DNA from: Flavobacteriaceae bacterium
Lineage (GTDB): Bacteria; Bacteroidota; Bacteroidia; Flavobacteriales; Flavobacteriaceae
Assembly: GCA_947458575.1 (NCBI GenBank)
Contig: CANHBE010000122.1
Location: 1-7,531, forward strand
Length of the DNA stretch: 7,531 nucleotides
Direction: 5' to 3'
Shown: positions 1 to 7,375 of the stretch, piece by piece
How the letters are laid out: every line of letters begins with the position of its first letter
How positions within the stretch are numbered: position 1 is the stretch's first letter
The notes under the pieces: model-generated
Told to the model about the DNA's origin: nothing
Seen by the model: only the letters and a program-made list of their open reading frames with translations
Databases searched by the model: none
Program-made: the position numbers and the translations under genes

Positions 1-1
1 A

Positions 2-2419
2 GATGCCGATCTGAGCTTGTTTAAAAGTTTTCCGCAAGCCAACGTAAGCATTGAAAAACTGCTTATCATCAATAAAGCGCCATTTGCAGGCGACACGCTG
101 ATTTCTTTGGGACAAATCAACTTAAAAATGTCTGTGAAGGAACTTTTCAAAGGGAAAGAAGAACCGATAAACATCGAAGCCGTATCAACAGAAAATGGTT
201 TAATCAATATACTGTTCAACAAAGACGGAATCGGTAATTTCGATATCGCATTAAAGGACGAAAGTGAAACTGATGACAGCAAAAGCAGTCCATTGTCGCT
301 CAAAATAAAAGAATACAAAATTACCAACTTACGCTTTAAGTACTTTGACGAAAAGTCAAAAATCAAAATGGTAATCGATAGCTTAAATCACTCTGGAACC
401 GGCGATTTTACCAATTCAAAATTGGATCTGGTTACACAATCCGATGCGAAGATTTCGCTTTTTATGGATAAAGCGAATTATATGGATCATATAGCACTGA
501 AACTTGATGCCGTTTTGGGTATTGATCTCGATCAAAGTAAATATACCTTTAAAGAAAATAAGGCATTGATCAATCAACTGCCACTCGAATTTGACGGATT
601 TATACAACTAGTAGAAAATGGTCAGCAGTATGACCTGAAATTTAAGACTCCAACTTCTTCCTTTCAAAATTTCTTAGGCTTATTACCTGCATCTTATGCT
701 TCAAATATAAAAGATGTCAAAACCACTGGTGATTTTACGGTAAGTGGTTTTGCGAACGGACTCTTTTCAGATCATTCAATTCCGAAGTTTAATCTTGAAA
801 TTGCTTCTAACAATGCGTCTTTCCAATATCCAAATCTTCCTAAAAAAGTTGAAAGTATTGTCATCGATACTAAGATCATAAATGAAACCGGGAATATGAA
901 TGACACCTATGTCAATTTAGACAAGTTATCGTTCCGAATAGATCAGGATATTTTCAATGCCAAAGCTAACATCAAGAATATCGCTGAAAATGCTTTAGTA
1001 AATGCCGAAATGAAAGGCGTTATCAACTTAGCGAATGTTTCCAAAGCCTATCCCGTAAAGTTAAAAGTACCGCTGACGGGCATCTTAAAGGCAGATGTAG
1101 TAACGAAATTTGACATGAAATCTGTGGAAACCAACCAATATGAAAAAATGGAAAATTCAGGCAACATGATGCTTACAGGCTTCAAATATGTTGATGAAAC
1201 CAATAAGGTAACAAATATCAATAAAGCTATAGTACAGTTTACAAATACCAGAATCAATCTTCAAGAACTAGATTTGGCAACCGGAAAAACCGATATGAGA
1301 ATAAATGGTGTGTTAGAAAACTTCTACGGATTCATGTTTAAAAATCAAGAATTCAAAGGCACTTTTAACATGCAGTCGAATCAATTTGCAGTTGCCGATT
1401 TTATGACTACTGAAGCTCCAAAAAAAGAAACACAAACCAAGAAAAGTCAGGCGGTAAAAGTACCTGCCTTTTTGAATTGTTCTGTCACTGCGAAAGCAAA
1501 TACTGTTCTCTACGATAATTTGGCTTTGAAAAACGTAGCGGGTAAACTCATAATTAAAGATCAAAAAGTGAGTCTTCAAAATTTAAAAACCGATATTTTT
1601 GGCGGACAGATTATTGCAGATGGCGATGTGTCAACCAAAGAAAAGATTCCAGTATTTCACATGAATTTAGGGATGAAAGCAGTTGATATTCGTCAGTCTT
1701 TTTCACAGCTAGAAATGCTGAAGAAAATTGCACCGATTGCTGAGGTTGTCGATGGAAAAATCAACACCACAATTAAACTGACCGGAAATTTAAACCCGGA
1801 AGAAATGACCCCAGATGTCAATAGTTTGTCTGGAGATTTGATTGGACAATTGTTGTCTACAACAATACACCCGGAAAAATCTGCACTATTATCAAAGCTT
1901 GGAAGTAATGTCGCTTTTCTAGATACGAAAAAGTTGAATTTGAAAGATCTGAAAACCGCTTTGACATTCAGTAATGGTAAAGTTAATGTGAAGCCTTTCG
2001 ATCTCAAATATCAAGACATACAAGTAAACGTTAGTGGGCAACACGGATTTGATCAAAATATGAACTACAATTTGAAGTTCAATGTTCCCGCAAAATATTT
2101 AGGCCCTGAGGTCAATAAATTATTGGCAAAACTCTCGCCATCTGAAGTAAACAAATTGGAAAATGTGCCTATTAATGCCATAATTGGTGGGAATTTTAAA
2201 AGTCCAAAAATAACAACAGACATCAAGAGTGGAATTACCAACTTAACGAATCAATTGGTGAAGCAGCAGAAGGATAAATTGGTAAGGCAAGGCACAAACG
2301 CTTTGGAGGACTTAATCAACAAGAAGACAAAATCTGACACAACAAAAACCAAATCTCCGGTAAAGGAAGATATAAAGAAGAAAGCTGGAGATCTGCTGAA
2401 TGGATTATTTAAGAAATAA
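2..2419 (+). CDS. AsmA-family envelope protein, C-terminal 805 residues (5' end outside window)
   Basis: The frame is open from the first complete codon at 2-4 to TAA at 2417-2419, so the true start lies upstream of the window. The TTG at 17 lies inside an already open frame and is not a convincing start. The protein has long alternating polar and hydrophobic beta-strand stretches and no internal membrane helix. This fits the repeating beta-groove build of AsmA/YicH-type proteins, which are anchored to the inner membrane by an N-terminal helix (not visible here) and reach into the periplasm. The clearest family mark is the stretch around visible residues 523-536, LQNLKTDIFGGQIIADGDV, which matches the AsmA C-terminal pattern of a hydrophobic strand, a GG turn and then G-x-D. 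The tail from about residue 763 is rich in Lys and Thr and looks disordered, ending in a short amphipathic segment (DLLNGLFKK). The family is linked to outer-membrane biogenesis and lipid transport; the exact role here is inferred. The gene ends in a convergent terminator. Confidence 0.88.
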   Translation, partial: DADLSLFKSFPQANVSIEKLLIINKAPFAGDTLISLGQINLKMSVKELFKGKEEPINIEAVSTENGLINILFNKDGIGNFDIALKDESETDDSKSSPLSLKIKEYKITNLRFKYFDEKSKIKMVIDSLNHSGTGDFTNSKLDLVTQSDAKISLFMDKANYMDHIALKLDAVLGIDLDQSKYTFKENKALINQLPLEFDGFIQLVENGQQYDLKFKTPTSSFQNFLGLLPASYASNIKDVKTTGDFTVSGFANGLFSDHSIPKFNLEIASNNASFQYPNLPKKVESIVIDTKIINETGNMNDTYVNLDKLSFRIDQDIFNAKANIKNIAENALVNAEMKGVINLANVSKAYPVKLKVPLTGILKADVVTKFDMKSVETNQYEKMENSGNMMLTGFKYVDETNKVTNINKAIVQFTNTRINLQELDLATGKTDMRINGVLENFYGFMFKNQEFKGTFNMQSNQFAVADFMTTEAPKKETQTKKSQAVKVPAFLNCSVTAKANTVLYDNLALKNVAGKLIIKDQKVSLQNLKTDIFGGQIIADGDVSTKEKIPVFHMNLGMKAVDIRQSFSQLEMLKKIAPIAEVVDGKINTTIKLTGNLNPEEMTPDVNSLSGDLIGQLLSTTIHPEKSALLSKLGSNVAFLDTKKLNLKDLKTALTFSNGKVNVKPFDLKYQDIQVNVSGQHGFDQNMNYNLKFNVPAKYLGPEVNKLLAKLSPSEVNKLENVPINAIIGGNFKSPKITTDIKSGITNLTNQLVKQQKDKLVRQGTNALEDLINKKTKSDTTKTKSPVKEDIKKKAGDLLNGLFKK

Positions 2420-2431
2420 GATTTTAAACAG

Positions 2432-2465
2432 AAAAGCCTTTGACTCACACCAAAGGCTTTTTTTT
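2432..2465. terminator. Intrinsic terminator shared by convergent AsmA and DUF2797 genes
   Basis: The arms AAAAGCCTTTG (2432-2442) and CAAAGGCTTTT (2451-2461) pair over 11 bp around the 8-nt loop ACTCACAC. On the + strand the stem runs into a T-tract that ends at 2465, as expected for Rho-independent termination of the AsmA gene, whose stop codon is 12 nt upstream. On the - strand the hairpin begins right after the TAA of the DUF2797 gene (2466-2464) and is followed by a shorter T run, so it probably also ends that transcript. Confidence 0.88.
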
Positions 2466-3258
2466 ATATCTCCAAACTAACAATACTACCTTCGGCACTT
2501 CTCACATTGAAAACAGAACCATCATCGAACAGCAGGTATTGCCCTTTAATTCCAATTAATACGCCCTTAAAATGTGGTGTCTTGTCGAGACTGAGACTAT
2601 TAATTTTTTTTGGGTACTGCAAAACCGGATATTTCATTTCGTAAACTTCTTTTTGATCTGAAAAAAAATACTCTCGAACTTCAACAGGTAAAAACACTTC
2701 AACTTTAGCTTTCTCAGCCATAAGATCTTTATCTATAATCTCATTAGTGAGCATTTTTCTCCAATTGGTTTTATCAACGAAATGACTCTTTAAGGCTACC
2801 TCCGTAATTCCAGCCAAATAACGATTGGGAACTTCTGCAATACAAATGGCCTTTTCAGCACCTTGATCAACCCAGCGTGTCGGCACTTGTGTCTTCCGGG
2901 TAACACCAACTTTTATCTCACTCGAACTGGCCAGATAAACTATATGTGGTTGCAATTGCACTTTTGATTCATATTCTAAATCCCGATCTGCGATACCCAA
3001 ATGTGCTGTGCTCAATTCGGGTTTCATAATCCAGTCACCCACAGCCGGACTAGCATAGTAGCAATCATAGCAAAATCCCTGTCGAAATATCTTCTTCTTT
3101 TTGCCGCAATTCAGACATTGGTAACCCTCAAGCCGAATGCTCATTTCTTTTCCAAGAACTTGATTCACATTCAGAAAATCGTTTTCAAATAAAAGAAAAT
3201 ATTGAATTGGTGTTCCGAATTCCGACTGCATTTTGGTTAAAACTCCTTTGTATGTCAT
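2464..3258 (-). CDS. DUF2797 family protein with zinc-knuckle-like cysteines and a GIY-YIG-like core
   Basis: This 264-residue protein starts at ATG 3258-3256 and ends in TAA at 2466-2464. It matches my memory of the DUF2797 family over its whole length; no function is established for that family that I know of. Four cysteines, C48-x2-C51-x11-C63-x2-C66, form a likely zinc-binding knuckle. The central part, about residues 105-170, carries VYLA, then IKVGVT (115-120), R128 in TRWVDQGA, E153 and N165 in KTNWRKML. The order Tyr, K-V-G, Arg, Glu, Asn is like the catalytic order of GIY-YIG nucleases, especially the variants in which YIG becomes KIG or KVG. This is my inference and would suggest nucleic-acid binding or cleavage. 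There is no signal peptide or membrane helix, so it should be cytoplasmic. It is transcribed away from the GH3 gene with a 135-bp gap and has no Shine-Dalgarno sequence, as is usual in Bacteroidota. Confidence 0.87.
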   Translation of the reverse strand: MTYKGVLTKMQSEFGTPIQYFLLFENDFLNVNQVLGKEMSIRLEGYQCLNCGKKKKIFRQGFCYDCYYASPAVGDWIMKPELSTAHLGIADRDLEYESKVQLQPHIVYLASSSEIKVGVTRKTQVPTRWVDQGAEKAICIAEVPNRYLAGITEVALKSHFVDKTNWRKMLTNEIIDKDLMAEKAKVEVFLPVEVREYFFSDQKEVYEMKYPVLQYPKKINSLSLDKTPHFKGVLIGIKGQYLLFDDGSVFNVRSAEGSIVSLEI

Positions 3259-3393
3259 TTCAATTTTGAATCAATGAACAAAAATTGCATTAGAATTTCT
3301 GTTGTTTTTTTTGTTACTTTCGTGGAGCTGTAAAGTTACTTATTTGCGCTCATAAATTGAAACGCAAATCACAAATCGAAATCACAGATTCTA
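3259..3393. promoter_or_regulatory. Divergent intergenic region, probable promoters for DUF2797 and GH3 genes
   Basis: This 135-bp gap separates two divergent starts, so it should hold both promoters. Toward GH3, TACTTTCG at 3315-3322 is one base from the Bacteroidota -7 box TAnnTTTG, but no TTG stands at the expected spacing of about 19 bp upstream. Toward DUF2797, TAACTTTA on the - strand (3338-3331) also resembles a -7 box, with TTTC about 20 bp upstream as a poor -33 element. If the first box is real, the GH3 mRNA would carry a leader of roughly 65 nt. A weak 7-bp arm pair, CAATTTT (3261-3267) with AAAATTG (3281-3287), lies in the presumed DUF2797 leader. The region exists with certainty; the individual boxes are guesses. 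Confidence 0.35.
3342..3369. repeat. 7-bp perfect inverted repeat upstream of GH3
   Basis: ATTTGCG (3342-3348) and CGCAAAT (3363-3369) are perfect inverted copies separated by 14 bp of AT-rich sequence. Centre-to-centre spacing is 21 bp, two helical turns, which would suit a dimeric regulator; the arms could also form a weak hairpin in the GH3 leader. It ends 24 bp before the GH3 ATG. A repeat of this size can arise by chance in AT-rich DNA, so operator function is only a suggestion. Confidence 0.35.
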
Positions 3394-4908
3394 ATGCCAT
3401 TACCAATTATCAACTCTATTGCAGCTTGGGTACTCAAACAACGGATTCATCAAATTGAATTGTTCCTCAAATACCCTAATGAAGTTCAAGAGGAATTGCT
3501 CATGAACTTAGTTCGTATTTGCGAAAATACAGCAGTGGGAAAGCACTATGATTTTGCAAGCATTAAGTCTTATCAGACGTTTTCGGAAAGAATTCCCATT
3601 TCTACATACGAAGATATTGAGCCATTTATTGAGCAAACTCGTAGAGGCGATCAGAACATTTTTTGGTCTTCTCCAATTAAATGGTTTGCCAAATCCAGTG
3701 GAACCACTAATGCTAAAAGTAAGTATATTCCGGTTAGTAATGAGGCGCTTGAAGATTGTCACTATAAAGGAAGTAAAGATTTATTGTGTTTGTATTTGAA
3801 TAACAATGAAGATTCACAACTGTTCTTGGGAAAAAGTCTCCGATTGGGCGGCAGTTCGCAGATCTACGAAAACAACAATACTTTTTTCGGGGATCTTTCC
3901 GCAATCTTGATTGAAAATATGCCCATATGGGCTGAATTTAGCAGTACACCCAGCAGCAGAGTTTCTTTAATGAGTGAATGGGAATCAAAAATAATGGCGA
4001 TCATCAACGAGTCTAAGAATGAAAACGTTACGAGCTTCGCGGGCGTTCCGTCTTGGATGCTCGTTCTGATGAATCGAATCCTTGAGGACAGCGGAAAATC
4101 AAACTTGATGGAGATTTGGCCCAATTTGGAAGTATACTTTCACGGTGGCGTTAGTTTTGAGCCCTATCGAGAGCAATACAAGAAAATTCTGCCGGCATCC
4201 AATTTTAGGTATTATGAGATTTATAACGCTTCAGAAGGATTTTTTGCAATTCAAGACCTAAACAACTCGAACGACCTTCTTTTGATGTTGGATTATGGAA
4301 TCTTCTACGAGTTCATCCCAATGGATGTATTTGGTACAGAAAAAGAAAAAGCCATTCGTTTGTCTGATGTTGAGCTGAATACCAACTACGCCATAATGAT
4401 TTCAACCAATGCAGGTCTTTGGAGGTACTTGATTGGTGACACAGTGAGATTCACTTCGTTGAGTCCATATAGAATAAGAGTTACCGGTAGAACCAAGCAT
4501 TATATCAATGTTTTTGGAGAGGAATTGATGGTTGAAAATACAGATCAGGCCATCGCTAAGGCGAGTCTCATAACCGCATGTGAAGTTGTTGATTACACTG
4601 TTGCGCCAATTTTTATGAAGGACAAAGAAAAAGGAGCTCATGAATGGATGATTGAATTCAAGAAAAAACCGGAGGATATCGGGAAATTTCAAAAAACTTT
4701 AGATGAAATTCTCCAGACCTTAAATTCTGATTACGAGGCCAAACGATATAACAATATGACTTTAAACCCGTTGGTTATAAATGTTGCTCGTGAGAACCTC
4801 TTTTATGATTGGCTTAAAGATCAAAATAAATTGGGAGGACAACATAAAATTCCCAGGTTATCCAACAAGCGAGATTATCTGGAACAACTCAAAAATATGC
4901 AAGTATGA
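3394..4908 (+). CDS. GH3 auxin-responsive promoter family protein (adenylate-forming, ANL-like)
   Basis: This 504-residue protein is full length for bacterial GH3 homologues. GH3 proteins belong to the adenylate-forming group: they activate a carboxylate with ATP and, in plants, join it to an amino acid. The motifs are all present: the phosphate-binding loop SSGTTNAKSKYIPVS at 101-115, the second core motif YYEIYNASEGF at 273-283, the hinge-region motif YLIGDTVRF at 345-353 with GRTKHYINVFGEE at 365-377, and a C-terminal GGQHKIPRLSNKRDYLEQL at 481-499. No motif is visibly broken, so it is probably active, but the bacterial substrate is unknown and auxin should not be assumed. It lacks a signal peptide and should be cytoplasmic. 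ATG 3394 is chosen because the N-terminus MPLPIINSIA agrees with the family as I remember it. Its TGA stop overlaps the ATG of a small lipoprotein gene, which implies coupled translation. Confidence 0.92.
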   Translation: MPLPIINSIAAWVLKQRIHQIELFLKYPNEVQEELLMNLVRICENTAVGKHYDFASIKSYQTFSERIPISTYEDIEPFIEQTRRGDQNIFWSSPIKWFAKSSGTTNAKSKYIPVSNEALEDCHYKGSKDLLCLYLNNNEDSQLFLGKSLRLGGSSQIYENNNTFFGDLSAILIENMPIWAEFSSTPSSRVSLMSEWESKIMAIINESKNENVTSFAGVPSWMLVLMNRILEDSGKSNLMEIWPNLEVYFHGGVSFEPYREQYKKILPASNFRYYEIYNASEGFFAIQDLNNSNDLLLMLDYGIFYEFIPMDVFGTEKEKAIRLSDVELNTNYAIMISTNAGLWRYLIGDTVRFTSLSPYRIRVTGRTKHYINVFGEELMVENTDQAIAKASLITACEVVDYTVAPIFMKDKEKGAHEWMIEFKKKPEDIGKFQKTLDEILQTLNSDYEAKRYNNMTLNPLVINVARENLFYDWLKDQNKLGGQHKIPRLSNKRDYLEQLKNMQV

Positions 4909-5060
4909 TTCGGTTACGATTTACTAAAGAAACTATTTGTCTTGTGATTTTACTTTTTATGCTTGACTCATGTGGACCGAGAAGATTACGCTGCGGACCA
5001 AGGGGAATTTGCAAGGACAAATCGGAAATCAAGCAAACTAAAGTTTCAAATTTGGTGTAA
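4905..5060 (+). CDS. Small predicted lipoprotein (51 aa) with CGPR repeat, overlapping the GH3 gene
   Basis: The ATG at 4905-4907 overlaps the GH3 stop codon in an ATGA arrangement, and the frame ends in TAA at 5058-5060. The product has a basic N-terminus (MIRLRFTKE), a hydrophobic stretch at 11-20 and a lipobox-like LDSC with C23 as the lipidated cysteine; Asp at -2 is less usual. The mature part begins CGPRRLRCGPRGIC, in which CGPR occurs twice (23-26 and 30-33) and a third Cys stands at 36. It is basic and only about 29 residues long. The residues after C23 are not the acidic run that marks surface export in Bacteroidota, so the protein more likely faces the periplasm. The length, lipobox and stop-start overlap together support a real gene, although it falls below usual gene-calling size limits. 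I do not recognise a named family and give no function; the coupling suggests coexpression with GH3. Confidence 0.72.
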   Translation: MIRLRFTKETICLVILLFMLDSCGPRRLRCGPRGICKDKSEIKQTKVSNLV

Positions 5061-5115
5061 CAATTTTTATTAATTGTTGTCTATTGGGCAATCATTAATC
5101 AAAATCAATCAAATC

Positions 5116-7320
5116 ATGAAACTCTCACAACTAGCGGCATTACTACTGTGCGCTACTTCATTCTACGCCCAAGAAGTCCCAAAAAATCAAAAACAATCCG
5201 ACTCGATCTCAAAATTTGAAGAGCAGAAATTAAGTGAAGTTACTGTCTATGGAAAGAAAAGACAATTCCTAAAAGTTGATTCGGACAAAACAACAGTCAA
5301 CGTCAAAAACAATCCCATGCTCAATAGCTGAAGTAGTCTTGAAGCCGTCAAGAGACTTCCCGGAATAATAGCCTCTCCAACCGGAGGCCTCACCCTAAAT
5401 TCAAAAAACGTAGCGATTTATATAGATGGAATGCCAAGTTCACTCAGTGGAACTGACCTGCAAAACTATCTAGCCACGTTGCCAGCAACTGCCATTGAAA
5501 AAGTTGAATTGATTTATAATCCGGGAGCGGCTTTTGATGCCAATGCAAGCGGCTCGATTATCAATATTATTACCAATTCCCGAAAAATGAAAGGTGTAAA
5601 TGCCAGTTTTAATATCAATTACAACTTCAACCAGTATCAAAAACCTAGTCCACAAATTCTCCTTAACGGTAAAGAGAAAAACCTCAGCTGGCAGACCATG
5701 ATTGGCTACAACTACATTGAAAGCGAAAATAGAAACAGAAATGGTCAAACATTTACAACATTTAACCCTAATGAAGTTTTAGCACAAGAAAACCTGACAG
5801 TAAATACCAATCGAAATTTTTACTGGCGAACCGGTACTAATTACAAATTGAGTGAGAAGTCGAATTTGTTATTCAATTATAATCTCAATTTGGCGAACGA
5901 CCATAACAAATCGGAGTCAACAACCTTCGGAACTGGAATTGATTTTATTAATAATAGTCGATCAAAAAACAAGAATGATAATCACGAGTTAAGTTTGCAA
6001 TTCAAAACCAAACTGGACACACTTGGCAGAACGCTTGACATCATTGCATTTAATAATTTTTTTGAAAAAAATCCAATAACAAAATCAAACGGTTTCAACA
6101 ATGCTGTTGCAACTTTCTTTGATGGAGACATCGATTTTAAGTTGAACAACTACTATCTCAAGTATGATTTTGCAATACCATTTGACAAAATAAATTTTTC
6201 GTTGAATACTGGCGGAAAGTACAATTCAATCAAAGTTCAAAATACTGGAGTTTACAACCTTAACAGTCCGATTGCTTCTGTAGTCGACTTTGATTATGAT
6301 GAAAACAACTTAGCATTCTACCTTGAAGCTAGGAAGAAAATAAAGAAATTTAGTTTTACTGCAGGAATTCGTTTTGAAGACTTTAAGGTTGAAAGAACTG
6401 CTATTCAGGACGACAAAAGAACTGAAGTGAATTTTAAAAACACCAATTTCTTCCCTAATGTTAGTGCGTTGTACGAAATCAACAATGACATCAATATCGC
6501 GGCGACTTACTCCAAAAAGATCCAGCAAGCTGACTACAACGCTTTAGATCCCAACAATTTTGCTAATTTCGATCAATATAATACATCTGCCGGAAATCCT
6601 TTTTTGGATCCGACTTTCTTCGACAATTTTGAGCTGAAACTGACCGCATTTCAGTTTGTTCAATTGGGTGCAAATTATACGATTGCTCATGACGTTAATC
6701 GTTTTATCTTCGATGCCAAACCCAATGAGTTAATTAGCAATCAGACTTTCAAACAGTTTGATAAACTCAATACATTCAGCATGTATGCGTCTTTCCCGAT
6801 TCCGTTAGACTATTTTTTGAAGGGAAAAGCCGAATTTGAAAAACGCATGAACGATTTAGATAAGATGAATTACATTTTTCTAAATGTCAATTATATCGAC
6901 TTTTCGGCTGCCGGACTTGATTTAGATTTCAAAAAAAGGCCAGTTATGAGTTACGCTGCTCAGGCCCAGTTTATCCTTCCATGGGAAATCAAAAACACAC
7001 TATCTTACAATTTTACTCCACCGGGAACATGGGAGATTTACAGTCTAACTAAGACGATTCAGCAGTTTGACATCTCGTTTAATCGTGACTTTTTAGATAA
7101 AAAATTAAAAATAGGATTGCATTGCTTTGATGTTTTCAATTCAAATGAAATCAATGCGATTGTATCTTCGCCCAACTTGAGAACTAATTTCTATCAAAAA
7201 CAAGATACGCGAACTTTTAGAATTTCGCTGGTTTACAACTTTGGAAATATGAAACTGCAAAAAGAAAATACTGAAATACAAACGGAGAAGGTTGGTCAAG
7301 GTGGTGGATTATTGAAATAA
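5116..7320 (+). pseudogene. Outer-membrane beta-barrel/TonB-dependent receptor-like protein, interrupted by in-frame TGA at codon 72
   Basis: One frame runs from ATG 5116 to TAA 7318-7320 (734 codons before the stop) with a single break, TGA at 5329-5331. On both sides the protein is continuous. It has a signal peptide at 1-19 (MKLSQLAALLLCATSFYAQ), a linker, and a plug-like part from LSEVTVYGKK (about 34-43) through EAVKRLPGI, VAIYIDG and IEKVELIYNPGAAFDAN to GSIINIIT (about 155). A barrel of the Bacteroidota outer-membrane type follows and ends in TFRISLVYNFG plus a polar tail. The usual N-terminal carboxypeptidase-like domain is absent. Family members usually read Gly before the EAVKRLPG helix, so GGA to TGA is the simplest origin. 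ATG 5431 could restart translation, but without a signal peptide or half the plug. No other stop or frameshift is visible, so the lesion is recent, a sequencing error, or read through. ATG 5116 is preferred over TTG 5074 because it begins a clean signal peptide. Confidence 0.85.
5329..5331 (+). other. In-frame TGA (premature stop) in the receptor gene
   Basis: The codons around it read AAT-AGC-TGA-AGT-AGT-CTT, giving N-S-stop-S-S-L followed by EAVKRLPGI. The frame upstream and the frame downstream are the same, so a substitution rather than an indel explains it. TGA works as a normal terminator elsewhere in the window, at the end of the GH3 gene (4906-4908). Confidence 0.9.
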
Positions 7321-7325
7321 TCTTC

Positions 7326-7363
7326 AAAAAAAATCCCGCTCAAAATTGAAGCGGGATTTTTTT
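7326..7363. terminator. Strong intrinsic terminator between receptor gene and clpX, probably bidirectional
   Basis: A GC-rich core, TCCCGCT (7334-7340) with AGCGGGA (7350-7356), is flanked by an A run (7326-7333) and a T run (7357-7363), with a 9-nt loop at 7341-7349. Reading either strand gives a stem followed by at least seven T residues, so it should end both the rightward receptor transcript and the leftward clpX transcript. It begins 5 nt after the receptor stop codon; the clpX stop codon lies 12 nt beyond its right side. Confidence 0.93.
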
Positions 7364-7375
7364 AACTTAGTAATC

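Noticed and set aside
1048..2007. Minus-strand open frames across the AsmA gene (such as 1257-1048, 1579-1313 and 2007-1693)
   Set aside because: They lie opposite a clearly coding frame, resemble no family, and have compositions typical of the complement of AT-rich coding DNA.
3508..4692. Open frames inside the GH3 gene on both strands (3762-3508, 3548-3799, 4124-3864, 4692-4402)
   Set aside because: The GH3 frame has all family motifs across these stretches. The alternative frames have no recognisable domains or supporting signals.
5061..5076. CAATT-TTTATT-AATTG as a terminator after the lipoprotein gene
   Set aside because: The stem is only 5 bp of nearly pure AT and lacks a following T run, so it is too weak to terminate transcription.
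5074..5115. Upstream TTG start for the receptor gene
   Set aside because: It would add 14 residues ahead of a standard signal peptide that already starts properly at ATG 5116.
5329..5331. TGA read as glycine through a variant genetic code
   Set aside because: Some candidate-phylum bacteria read UGA as Gly, and Gly would fit this position. However, the GH3 gene here ends naturally at a TGA that overlaps the next start, and no other long frame contains an internal TGA. The gene families are those of Flavobacteriia, which use the standard bacterial code.
5329..5357. Selenocysteine codon with a bacterial SECIS hairpin
   Set aside because: The hairpin after the TGA has its apical loop only about 11 nt downstream, closer than usual for a bacterial SECIS. 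The plug of an outer-membrane receptor has no redox role that needs selenocysteine, and the family expects a small residue there.
5470..6528. Minus-strand open frames across the receptor gene (5748-5470 and 6528-6310)
   Set aside because: They are antisense to a continuous beta-barrel coding frame and have no family resemblance.
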